Below are positions 31,231-38,323 of a DNA stretch of 41,036 nucleotides, piece by piece. This DNA is from Rhodobacteraceae bacterium UBA6141. GTDB lineage: Bacteria > Pseudomonadota > Alphaproteobacteria > Rhodobacterales > Rhodobacteraceae. Every line of letters begins with the position of its first letter. The first letter of the stretch is position 1. The position numbers were made by a program, and so were the translations under genes. Location: the NCBI GenBank assembly GCA_002423245.1, contig DIVD01000054.1:1-41036 (forward strand), in the 5' to 3' direction. The notes beneath the pieces were generated by a model that was not told where the DNA came from, searched no databases, and worked only from the letters and a program-made list of their open reading frames with translations.

Positions 31231-32730
31231 TCACCTCAACCGCTGCCCGTTCGCGTAGAGCCCGCCATCCTCGCGCACCTCGATGGTGGAGTTCAGCTCG
31301 TCCTCCCCCGGGCCGGCATTGGCGAACAGGCTCGCCATCATGCGAAGGCCCGTCGCCTGTTCCTCCGGAATCACGCCCATCGCGATCAGCTTGTCCAGCA
31401 GCCCGTTGCCGCCCGTCAGCTTCAGCTTCACCTGGCCCAGCGGTTTCGGGAAGCCGTCGAAGGTGACCATGTCGCTGTTGTCAAAGGTAAAACCGCCCTT
31501 GCCCGTCAGTTCCGCGCCGCCGAAGGTCAGTTGCAGCTCGTTCAGGTCCAGCGCGTGCAGTTCGGCCGGCGCCGCCGCTGCTTGCTCGGCCAGGGCCGGG
31601 TCGAGGACGTCCACCAGCAGCTTCGCCATGCCGCCGATATCGAGGATCAGCGTCGCCGGGTCGCGCGGCAGTTGCGCCATCGGGTCCAGCATCGCCCAGA
31701 CCTCGTCATTCACCGCAACGTCCACCAGCCGCGTCTCCAGGGCGAAGGGCGCGGGCTCGTCGGCTTTGCTCAGCGGCATCATCAGGTTGAACGCCGTTTC
31801 CGCCAGCGAGACATCCACCGGGAACGGCATCTGCCCCCCGCTCAGCGCCAGTTGCGCCGGCCCCCCCGCCGCGCCATAGCGCAGCCCGCCCGCCGTCATC
31901 GCCAGGTCGAACCGGCCCTCCCTTGCGGCCGCCACGGCGTTCATCGTCTCGCCCTCTTGCTGCACGTCCATGCTGGCGCTGGCCGCGCCATAGGTAAAGG
32001 CGCCCTCGATGGCCAGACCGGCCCGCAGCGCCGCGGCCATGTCCGCCATGTCGACGCCCTCCGGGCCCTTCATGGTGCCGCTGCCCGCCAGATCGGCCAG
32101 ACTGCCGTCGATGGTGAAGGTGCCGCCGCCCTCCGGGTCGGTCGCGGCGATCCTGAAGGTCACGCTCGGCGCCTCGAACTGCTGGCTGGCATCGGTCTCG
32201 CCCGACAGCGAGATCACCGATCTGCCGCTGACATCGGTGGCCGCCGCCTCCATCGTCATCTCGACCGGCTCGCCATCCACCAGCATCCGGGTCAAGGCAA
32301 CGCCCAGCGTCGGCGCCGTCAACTCATAGGTCATCCTGTCCGCGTCGCCGGTGACCATCAGCACCCCATCCGACTGCGTGAACAGCATCGACATCTCGGA
32401 CACCTCGCCATCGGTGTCGGAGGTGAGGTCCAGCGGAAACTCGGGCGACAGGGTCACGCGAACGGCGCCGCCTTCCTCGGTCATCACGACCTCGGGGATG
32501 GTCAGGCTGCCGCTGGCATCGGGCGTGGTCGTGGCCCCGGTCACGTCGCGCAGGATCAGCCTGTTGCCCGAGGCCTCCTCGGACCCGGCGCTGAGCGTGT
32601 GGCCCAGGCGCCCGTAGTAGTCCTGCCAGCTTTGCCAGACCTCGGCCGCCGTCACGTCTGCCTGCGCCGCGCTGCTGCACAGCAGGCCTGCCAGCAGCGT
32701 GCCGCAGCCCAGAGTTGTCCACTGTTTCAT
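31231..32730 (-). CDS. DUF2125 periplasmic/envelope protein
   Basis: 499 residues, resembling the DUF2125 family of alphaproteobacteria, whose function is unknown. The N-terminus MKQWTTLGCGTLLAGLLCSSAAQADV is a clear Sec signal peptide cleaved after AQA. The rest is rich in beta-strand-like segments with repeated GxFT/GSL patterns and is strongly acidic. The ATG at 32730 is chosen because the signal peptide begins there; the reading frame continues upstream without support. The 144 bp between its stop and the HtrL-type gene (convergent) shows no clear terminator. It is divergent from the crotonase-like gene. Confidence 0.82.
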   Translation of the reverse strand: MKQWTTLGCGTLLAGLLCSSAAQADVTAAEVWQSWQDYYGRLGHTLSAGSEEASGNRLILRDVTGATTTPDASGSLTIPEVVMTEEGGAVRVTLSPEFPLDLTSDTDGEVSEMSMLFTQSDGVLMVTGDADRMTYELTAPTLGVALTRMLVDGEPVEMTMEAAATDVSGRSVISLSGETDASQQFEAPSVTFRIAATDPEGGGTFTIDGSLADLAGSGTMKGPEGVDMADMAAALRAGLAIEGAFTYGAASASMDVQQEGETMNAVAAAREGRFDLAMTAGGLRYGAAGGPAQLALSGGQMPFPVDVSLAETAFNLMMPLSKADEPAPFALETRLVDVAVNDEVWAMLDPMAQLPRDPATLILDIGGMAKLLVDVLDPALAEQAAAAPAELHALDLNELQLTFGGAELTGKGGFTFDNSDMVTFDGFPKPLGQVKLKLTGGNGLLDKLIAMGVIPEEQATGLRMMASLFANAGPGEDELNSTIEVREDGGLYANGQRLR

Positions 32731-32858
32731 GATGACCCTTGCCGTCTGAAAAACGCCCAAGCCAAACATCCTGTCCCCGGACTGCGAGGTCAAGCGTTTC
32801 CCAAACGGGGGTCTTCTGCTAATGCACAGGGGTTCAGCGCATTGGCGGGAGAGGGACG

Positions 32859-33473
32859 ATGATTGCACTGGAACGTGACGGCGGCGTGTGGACCGCAACG
32901 ATCGACCGGCCCGACAAGGCAAATTCCGTCACCGGCGCCATGCTGGCAGAGCTGGAGCGCATCGCCGAGGCCGCCGCGGCCGAAGGCGCCCGCGTGCTGG
33001 TGCTGACCGGCACCGGCACGGTCTTTTCCGCCGGCGCGGATATCCACGAGGTCCGCGCCGGCCTTGCCACCGATCCGGTGTGGGAGCGGCTCTCCGGCCG
33101 AATCGCCAGCCTGCCCTGCCTGACCATCGCCGCGCTGAACGGCACGCTTGCCGGCGGCGCGACCGGGATGGCGCTGGCTTGCGATTTGCGCATCGCGGCC
33201 GAGGGGGCGAGGTTCTTCTACCCGGTGATGCGGCTTGGCTTCCTGCCGCAACCCTCCGACCCCGTGCGCCTTGCCGCGCTTGTCGGTCCCGCCCGCGCCA
33301 AGATGATCCTGATGGCGGGCCAGAAGATCGACGCGGCCGAGGCGCTGGCCTGGGGCCTGATCGACCGCGTCGTTCCCGCCGCCGAGCTGATGGCGGCCGT
33401 CGCGGCCCTGACCGCCGATGCCCGCGCCGCCACGCCCGGGCATGTCGCCGCCATCAAGGCGATGGTTCCCTAG
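32859..33473 (+). CDS. Short crotonase-like (enoyl-CoA hydratase/isomerase family) protein
   Basis: 204 residues; typical family members are ~257. The N-terminal core is clear: VWTATIDRPDKANSVTGAML, then VLTGTGTVFSAGADIHE (the CoA-binding loop SAGADI) and LNGTLAGGATGMALACDLRIA. The two catalytic glutamates of enoyl-CoA hydratase appear to be Gly103 and Val123 here (YPVMRLG in place of .PE..LG). The usual C-terminal helices that form the trimer are missing. It therefore probably does not hydrate enoyl-CoA; it may be an isomerase, hydrolase or non-catalytic relative. ATG at 32859 has GGGAGAGGG upstream. Its end overlaps the convergent HNH gene by 4 bp. Confidence 0.8.
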   Translation: MIALERDGGVWTATIDRPDKANSVTGAMLAELERIAEAAAAEGARVLVLTGTGTVFSAGADIHEVRAGLATDPVWERLSGRIASLPCLTIAALNGTLAGGATGMALACDLRIAAEGARFFYPVMRLGFLPQPSDPVRLAALVGPARAKMILMAGQKIDAAEALAWGLIDRVVPAAELMAAVAALTADARAATPGHVAAIKAMVP

Positions 33474-33817
33474 TCCTTGCGGCGGCGCCCCGGCGGCCCC
33501 GGCACCTTCGACAGAAATTCCGGCGGCCGCTTCGCCACCCATTCGGCGAACTTCTGCAACCGCGGATGCGCGCGCAGCGCCTCGGGCGTGGCGTAGCTCC
33601 GCGCCAACTCGCTCTCTTTCAGCGTGGCGTGGATCTCCTTGTGGCAGATGTCGTGCAGCAGCACCGTCGGCCCGTTGCGACCTCCCTTCAGCCTGGGGAT
33701 CAGATGGTGCAGGCTCTGCGGCACGTCGGGCGGGATCGGCCGCAGGCACAGCGCGCAGACCGGATCGGGCAGGTCCGGCCCCGCGCCCCCGTCCTCATCG
33801 CGTGTCTTGCGTGCCAT
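33470..33817 (-). CDS. HNH endonuclease-like protein
   Basis: 115 residues with an HNH fold: C-x2-C (CALC), then LHHLIPRLKGG, NGPTVLLHDICHKEIH. The first His-His supplies the catalytic histidine, the Asn is in the middle of the motif, and CH..IH closes the zinc-binding site. The C-terminus is basic (PGPPGRRRKD), consistent with nucleic-acid binding. HNH proteins of this small stand-alone type occur widely in Rhodobacterales; whether they act in repair, restriction or other DNA cutting is not known. The start ATG at 33817 removes a low-complexity upstream extension. Confidence 0.85.
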   Translation of the reverse strand: MARKTRDEDGGAGPDLPDPVCALCLRPIPPDVPQSLHHLIPRLKGGRNGPTVLLHDICHKEIHATLKESELARSYATPEALRAHPRLQKFAEWVAKRPPEFLSKVPGPPGRRRKD

Positions 33818-33893
33818 GGCTCCCCCCCCTTGCCGCCCGCGGGCTTCGGTGCCACAGGAAGGGCAGCGGCACGGGCTTGGCAAGGGGAAAGCA

Positions 33894-35060
33894 ATGACCG
33901 ACGCGCTGGTGATCGGGGCGGGCCCGGCCGGGCTGATGGCGGCAGAGGCGCTGGCCGCCGCCGGCCGCCGCGTTCTCGTGGCCGAGGCGAAGCCCTCGCC
34001 GGCGCGCAAGCTGCTGATGGCCGGCAAGTCCGGGCTGAACATCACGCATGACGACCCCGCCGCCCGGTTCGCCGCGCATTACAGCGCGGGCTGGCTCGCG
34101 CCGATCCTGGCGGGCTTTGGCCCGGCCGGGGTGATGGACTGGTGCCGCGGGCTTGGGCAGGAGGTGTTCACCGGCTCCTCGGGCCGGGTGTTCCCCGAGG
34201 CGATGAAGGCCTCGCCGTTGCTGCGCGCCTGGCTGCGGCGGCTGGAGGCGGGCGGCGCGGTGCTGCGCACCCGCTGGCGCTGGACCGGCTGGCAGGACGG
34301 GGCGCTGGCCTTCGACACGCCGCAGGGTCCGCATCTCGAACGTCCCGCCGTCACCGTGCTGGCGCTTGGCGGCGCAAGCTGGCCGCGGCTTGGCTCGGAT
34401 GCCGCATGGGTGCCGTGGCTGCAGGCGCGGGGGGTGCCGGTCGCGCCGTTCCGCCCGGCCAACATGGGCTTTGGCGTGGACTGGTCGGACAGGATGGCCC
34501 CGCTGTTCGGCCGCCCGGTGAAGGATGTCGCGCTGCTGGCGGGCGAGCGGCGCGAGCGTGGCGAGTTCGTCCTTTCGGCGCGCGGCATCGAGGGCGGCGG
34601 CGTCTATGCCGTCTCCGCACTGGTGCGCGACGGCGCGCCGCTGGCGCTCGACCTCGCCCCCGCCCGCAGCCTTGCCGAAGTCGCCGGCCGGCTGGCACGG
34701 CCGCGCGGCAAGGACAGCACCGCCAACTGGCTGCGCAAGGCGCTGCGGCTGGACCCGGTCAAGATCGCGCTGCTGCACGAATGGGGCCGCCCGCTGCCCG
34801 CCGATCCGGCCCGGCTCGCCCGGCTGGTCAAGGCGCTGCCGGTGCGCCACACCGGCCCCCGCCCGATAGCCGAGGCGATCTCCTCGGCCGGCGGCATCCC
34901 GCGCGAGGCGCTGACGGACGGGCTGGAACTGACCGCGCTGCCGGGCGTCTTCGCCTGTGGCGAGATGCTGGACTGGGAGGCGCCGACGGGAGGCTACCTG
35001 CTCACCGCCTGCCTTGCCACGGGGCTGCACGCGGGCCGCGCCGCCGCGGCGCGGGGCTGA
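33894..35060 (+). CDS. NAD(P)/FAD-dependent oxidoreductase (BaiN/HI0933-like flavoprotein)
   Basis: 388 residues. The N-terminal dinucleotide-binding motif is VIGAGPAGLMAAEALAAAG, followed by KLLMAGKSGLNITHD, the hallmark of the HI0933/BaiN flavoprotein family (TIGR03862-like). The end, GVFACGEMLDWEAPTGGYLLTACLATG, is the second FAD-contacting region. The substrate is unknown; BaiN members have been linked to bile-acid reduction, but other relatives have no assigned role. The ATG at 33894 has AAGGGGAAA upstream. The last codons and stop lie within a 13-bp tandem duplication (35053-35078). Confidence 0.92.
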   Translation: MTDALVIGAGPAGLMAAEALAAAGRRVLVAEAKPSPARKLLMAGKSGLNITHDDPAARFAAHYSAGWLAPILAGFGPAGVMDWCRGLGQEVFTGSSGRVFPEAMKASPLLRAWLRRLEAGGAVLRTRWRWTGWQDGALAFDTPQGPHLERPAVTVLALGGASWPRLGSDAAWVPWLQARGVPVAPFRPANMGFGVDWSDRMAPLFGRPVKDVALLAGERRERGEFVLSARGIEGGGVYAVSALVRDGAPLALDLAPARSLAEVAGRLARPRGKDSTANWLRKALRLDPVKIALLHEWGRPLPADPARLARLVKALPVRHTGPRPIAEAISSAGGIPREALTDGLELTALPGVFACGEMLDWEAPTGGYLLTACLATGLHAGRAAAARG

Positions 35061-35078
35061 CGGGCGGGGCTGACGGGC
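35053..35078. repeat. Perfect 13-bp tandem duplication across a stop codon
   Basis: GGGGCTGACGGGC occurs twice in tandem, so the stop codon TGA of the flavoprotein gene and its context appear twice. The second copy is downstream of the functional stop and non-coding. Confidence 0.9.
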
Positions 35079-35126
35079 GCGGCGCCAAGGGGCACGGGGT
35101 TTGCCGAAGTGCTCAGCCCCCGCCGC

Positions 35127-36134
35127 TCAGGCCCTGGCTGTCGCCAGATCGGCCATCGCGCCCGCCGCGATCTCGAAGGACCGCTTGCGCCGCTCATGGT
35201 CATGGATCTGCCCGGTCAGGATCACCTCGTCGGGCCGGTGCCGCGCGATCAGCGCCGCCAGCTGGCTGCGCACCGTTGCCGGCCCGCCCACGGCAGTGAC
35301 CGACAGCGCCTCCTGCACCGCCGGAAGCACATGCCGCGGCAGCAGCGCCTCCACATTCGCCACCGGGCGCGGCAAGGGCCCCGGTTTGCCGGTGCGCAGA
35401 TTGGCGAAGGCCTGCAGCATCGAGGAACGCAGGAAAGCCCCCTCTGCATCATCTTCGCCCCCGAAGACATTGATCGCCATCATGAAATACGGCTTCTCAA
35501 GGTGCTCTGACGGGCGGAACGTGCGGCGGTACACATCCGCCGCCTGCTCTAGCGCCGCGGGAGCGAAATGGCTGGCAAAGGCGTAGGGCAGCCCCAGATA
35601 GGCCGCAAGCTGCGCGCCGTAGAGCGAGGATCCCAGCATCCAGACCGGCACCTTCGTCCCGGCCCCCGGCACCGCCACGATGCGCGCGCCCGGCTTTGGG
35701 TCGGCCAGATATTCCATCAGTTCGACGACATCGGCGGGAAACTGGTCCTCCTGCGACATGCCCCGCCGCAGCGCCTGCATCGTCGCGCCATCCGTCCCCG
35801 GCGCGCGCCCCAGCCCCAGGTCGATCCGCCCCGGGAAAAGCTCTGCCAGCGTCCCGAACGCTTCTGCCACCTGCAGCGGCGCGTGGTTCGGCAGCATGAT
35901 CCCGCCGGATCCGACGCGGATCTTCCGTGTCGCGCCAGCCACATGGCAGATCAGAACCGCCGTCGCCGCGCTGGCGATGCCGGTCATGTTGTGATGTTCG
36001 GCGAGCCAGAACCGCCGGTAGCCAAGCGCCTCGGCATGGATGGCAAGGTCGCGCGTGTTGGCCAGCGCCTGCGCCACCGTGGCGCCCTCGGGCACCGGCG
36101 CGAGATCCAGCATGGAATAGGGAACTTGGGTCAT
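35127..36134 (-). CDS. LLM-class flavin-dependent oxidoreductase (luciferase-like)
   Basis: 335 residues, a bacterial-luciferase-fold monooxygenase of the MsnO8/YhbW-like group. It starts MTQVPYSMLDLAPVPEG, with the family landmarks WLAEHHNMTGIAS, RVGSGGIMLPNHAPLQVAEAFGTL and GRIDLGLGRAPGTD. The C-terminal VTAVGGPATVRSQLAALI is the family's closing region. Such enzymes use reduced FMN from a partner reductase; none is adjacent. The ATG at 36134 has AGGAG upstream. The gene is convergent with the flavoprotein gene; the substrate is unknown. Confidence 0.93.
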   Translation of the reverse strand: MTQVPYSMLDLAPVPEGATVAQALANTRDLAIHAEALGYRRFWLAEHHNMTGIASAATAVLICHVAGATRKIRVGSGGIMLPNHAPLQVAEAFGTLAELFPGRIDLGLGRAPGTDGATMQALRRGMSQEDQFPADVVELMEYLADPKPGARIVAVPGAGTKVPVWMLGSSLYGAQLAAYLGLPYAFASHFAPAALEQAADVYRRTFRPSEHLEKPYFMMAINVFGGEDDAEGAFLRSSMLQAFANLRTGKPGPLPRPVANVEALLPRHVLPAVQEALSVTAVGGPATVRSQLAALIARHRPDEVILTGQIHDHERRKRSFEIAAGAMADLATARA

Positions 36135-36188
36135 GGGAGGACTCCTTTTCCCTTCGATGTAGGGCGCCGTGGCGCGGAAGAAACCCCG

Positions 36189-36671
36189 TCAGCCGCGCAG
36201 GCCGGTCGCTTCCAGCAGGCCCCGGCGTTTTGCCTCGTAGTAGTAGCCGCGCGCGTACCAACCCACCGCCGCGTCATGGTCGCCATCCGACACCAGCCAG
36301 GCGCCGCGCAGGTATTTCACCGCGTATTTCAGGTTGGTCTCGGCATCCAGAAGCTCGGACGGGGCGCCGCGAAATCCCATGGTCGACGCGGTCTGCGGCG
36401 CGATCTGCATCAGCCCGTAATAGGGCCCGTTGCGCGCACCGGGATTGTAGCTGCTTTCCCGCTGCACCACCCGGTGCACCAGCGCGGGGGGCACGCCGTA
36501 TTCGCGGGCATAGCGGTCCACCAGCGCGATCATCTCGGGCGTGGCGCCGGACAGCGATGGCGAGGAGGGAAAGCGCGACACCTGCGGCCCGTTGCTGCCG
36601 CAGGCGGCCAGCCCGAATGCCAGTGCCACCGAAAGACCGGCAAGCGCCATGCGGCGATGGATCCCTGTCAT
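36189..36671 (-). CDS. Lytic transglycosylase lipoprotein (SLT domain)
   Basis: 160 residues. The N-terminus is a lipoprotein signal with lipobox GLAAC; Cys24 would be lipidated. A short linker leads to the lysozyme-like SLT domain (about 45-155) with catalytic Glu72 in VVQRESSYNP, followed by YYGLMQIAPQTASTMGF, the second family motif, and LKYAVKYLRGAW. It cleaves peptidoglycan to 1,6-anhydro-muropeptides, aiding turnover or insertion of envelope complexes. It is compact, with no extra binding domain. It lies downstream of holA on the same strand with a 117-bp gap. Confidence 0.93.
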   Translation of the reverse strand: MTGIHRRMALAGLSVALAFGLAACGSNGPQVSRFPSSPSLSGATPEMIALVDRYAREYGVPPALVHRVVQRESSYNPGARNGPYYGLMQIAPQTASTMGFRGAPSELLDAETNLKYAVKYLRGAWLVSDGDHDAAVGWYARGYYYEAKRRGLLEATGLRG

Positions 36672-36788
36672 GTCCCTGTTCCCTGTCCCGCTGGCCCTTT
36701 GCGGGCCGTTCGGCCGGACGATAGCAGAGCAGGGTTCCCTCGCGGAAGCGGCGGGGCCGATGCTGCCGCGCCATCGGCGGAGTGGCGC

Positions 36789-37817
36789 CTATCGGCGCGG
36801 GGCGTTCATCATCGCCAGCCGGATCAGCGCCCGTTCCATCACCGCCATCGCCGGCGCGCGGCTGGTCGAGCGCAGCCTCAGGTCGGTTTCCACGATGGTG
36901 GACAGCGCCTGTTCCAGCCGCTCCATCCCCCAGGCCTGCGCCTGCCGCAGCATCCGGTCGCGGCGCGGGCCGAAGACCGGCGGGCGCATCCGCGCCAGAC
37001 CCGCCGCCGGCCCGCCGGGATCGGCGCTCGCCGCGTGCAGCGCGCGGAAGTGGCGCAGAGTGGCAATGCACAGCGTCACCGGGGTCACCCCCTGCCCCTC
37101 CAGCCGGCGCATCATCGGGCCCAGTTCATCCGTGCGGCTTTCGGCGACGATGGCCAGCAGGTCATCGACATCGGCCTCTATGGTGGCGGGGGCGCAGGCG
37201 GCGACATCGGCGGACGTCAGCGGCGCGGCGTCGCCGTATTTGTAGAGCGCGATCTTCTCGACCGTCTGGCGAAAGTCGCCGGGGTCCAGATCCCGCGCCA
37301 GCGCCAGCAGGTCGGTCATCGCCTCGCGGTCGATCTCTCCAAGCCCCGACCTGCGCAGGGTTTGCTCGATCTCCTCGCGGCCGGGCGGGTCGTCATAGAT
37401 GCCGATGGCGTAGGCGTTGGCGTGGTCCTCGAAGATCCGGCGCAGCGCCGACCTGGCGGTCAGGTTGCCCGCCGTCACCACGATGGCGGCGTCGCCGGGC
37501 CGCCAGTCGGCCATCGCGGCCTGCACCGCCGGGGCCAGCCCGTCGCCGGCATCCTCGAGGAACGCCACCCGCGGGCCGGGGAAGAAGCCCTGCGCCTTCA
37601 CCGCGTCCAGCAGCGCGGCGGGGTCGCGGCGCAGCTCGCCCGCCGGGATCCGCGCCAGCCGCATCTCTGCCTCGCCTTCGGGGCCGACCAGCGCGGCGAT
37701 CACCTCTTGCCGGCGCAGCGCCACCCGCATTGCGTCGGCGCCGAAGATCAGCAGCCCCGCCCGCGCCGGATCGGGCCGCGCGAAATAGCGCACGGCCGCC
37801 GTGCCGGTCAGCTTCAC
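36789..37817 (-). CDS. holA: DNA polymerase III subunit delta
   Basis: 342 residues of the delta subunit, which opens the beta clamp within the clamp-loader complex. The opening KLTGTAAVRYFARPDPARAGLLIFGADAMRVALRRQEVI is typical of alphaproteobacterial HolA (here described by KLTGTAAVRYF and GLLIFGADAM). Further landmarks are FLEDAGDGLAPAV, DLLALARDLDPGDFRQTVEKIALY and the C-terminal region ending ALIRLAMMNAPRR. The start is GTG at 37817, overlapping the lptE stop as GTGA, so translation is coupled. leuS-lptE-holA is a conserved order in Rhodobacterales. Confidence 0.94.
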   Translation of the reverse strand: MKLTGTAAVRYFARPDPARAGLLIFGADAMRVALRRQEVIAALVGPEGEAEMRLARIPAGELRRDPAALLDAVKAQGFFPGPRVAFLEDAGDGLAPAVQAAMADWRPGDAAIVVTAGNLTARSALRRIFEDHANAYAIGIYDDPPGREEIEQTLRRSGLGEIDREAMTDLLALARDLDPGDFRQTVEKIALYKYGDAAPLTSADVAACAPATIEADVDDLLAIVAESRTDELGPMMRRLEGQGVTPVTLCIATLRHFRALHAASADPGGPAAGLARMRPPVFGPRRDRMLRQAQAWGMERLEQALSTIVETDLRLRSTSRAPAMAVMERALIRLAMMNAPRR

Positions 37818-38323
37818 CGGACGCTCCAGCCCGCCGAGGAGGCGATGAGTTCGCTGACGATCTGGTCCGCAAGCAGCCGCATCAGCCGGGCATAGGCGTC
37901 TTCCTCGGCCGCGACCGTGGCGACGGTAGAGCCGGAGGCGGAGTAGGAAACGAATGTCGTCACCTCGCCCTGCGCCAGCGGTGTGCCCGAAACCGCATCG
38001 CTGAGCGTATAGGTGACGGTGCCATCGATGTTGTAGCGGGTCGTGGTGTTGTCGGGGGTGATCCCCAGCCCGCGGCTTTGCGTGGTGATGCCGTAGCTCA
38101 GGCGGAACGCCACGTTCTGCGGGCGGCCCAGCCGTTCTTCCAGCCGTTCCACCAGATCGAAGGCGTTCTTGTTGGTCGGATCCTCGATCCGCACCCGGTT
38201 CAGCAGGGCGCGGGCCGGCCCGCCGCTGCCATAGACCGGCGCGAAGCCGCAGGCGGCCAGCAGGGCGGGGGCCAGCAGCCCAAGCAAGGCACGCCGGCCC
38301 GTGGTCTGGTCAGATGACGACAT
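37814..38323 (-). CDS. lptE: LPS-assembly lipoprotein LptE
   Basis: 169 residues. The N-terminus has an RR-containing lipoprotein signal with lipobox LLAAC; Cys25 is the lipidation site, followed by GFAPVYG, the classic LptE mature start. The rest shows the expected alpha/beta sandwich pattern (YNIDGTVTYTLSDAVSGTPLAQGEVTT, then EEDAYARLMRLLADQIVSEL; each seen as a separate conserved segment). LptE plugs and stabilises the LptD outer-membrane translocon that inserts LPS. The ATG at 38323 overlaps the end of leuS by 14 bp and its stop overlaps holA. Confidence 0.94.
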   Translation of the reverse strand: MSSSDQTTGRRALLGLLAPALLAACGFAPVYGSGGPARALLNRVRIEDPTNKNAFDLVERLEERLGRPQNVAFRLSYGITTQSRGLGITPDNTTTRYNIDGTVTYTLSDAVSGTPLAQGEVTTFVSYSASGSTVATVAAEEDAYARLMRLLADQIVSELIASSAGWSVR

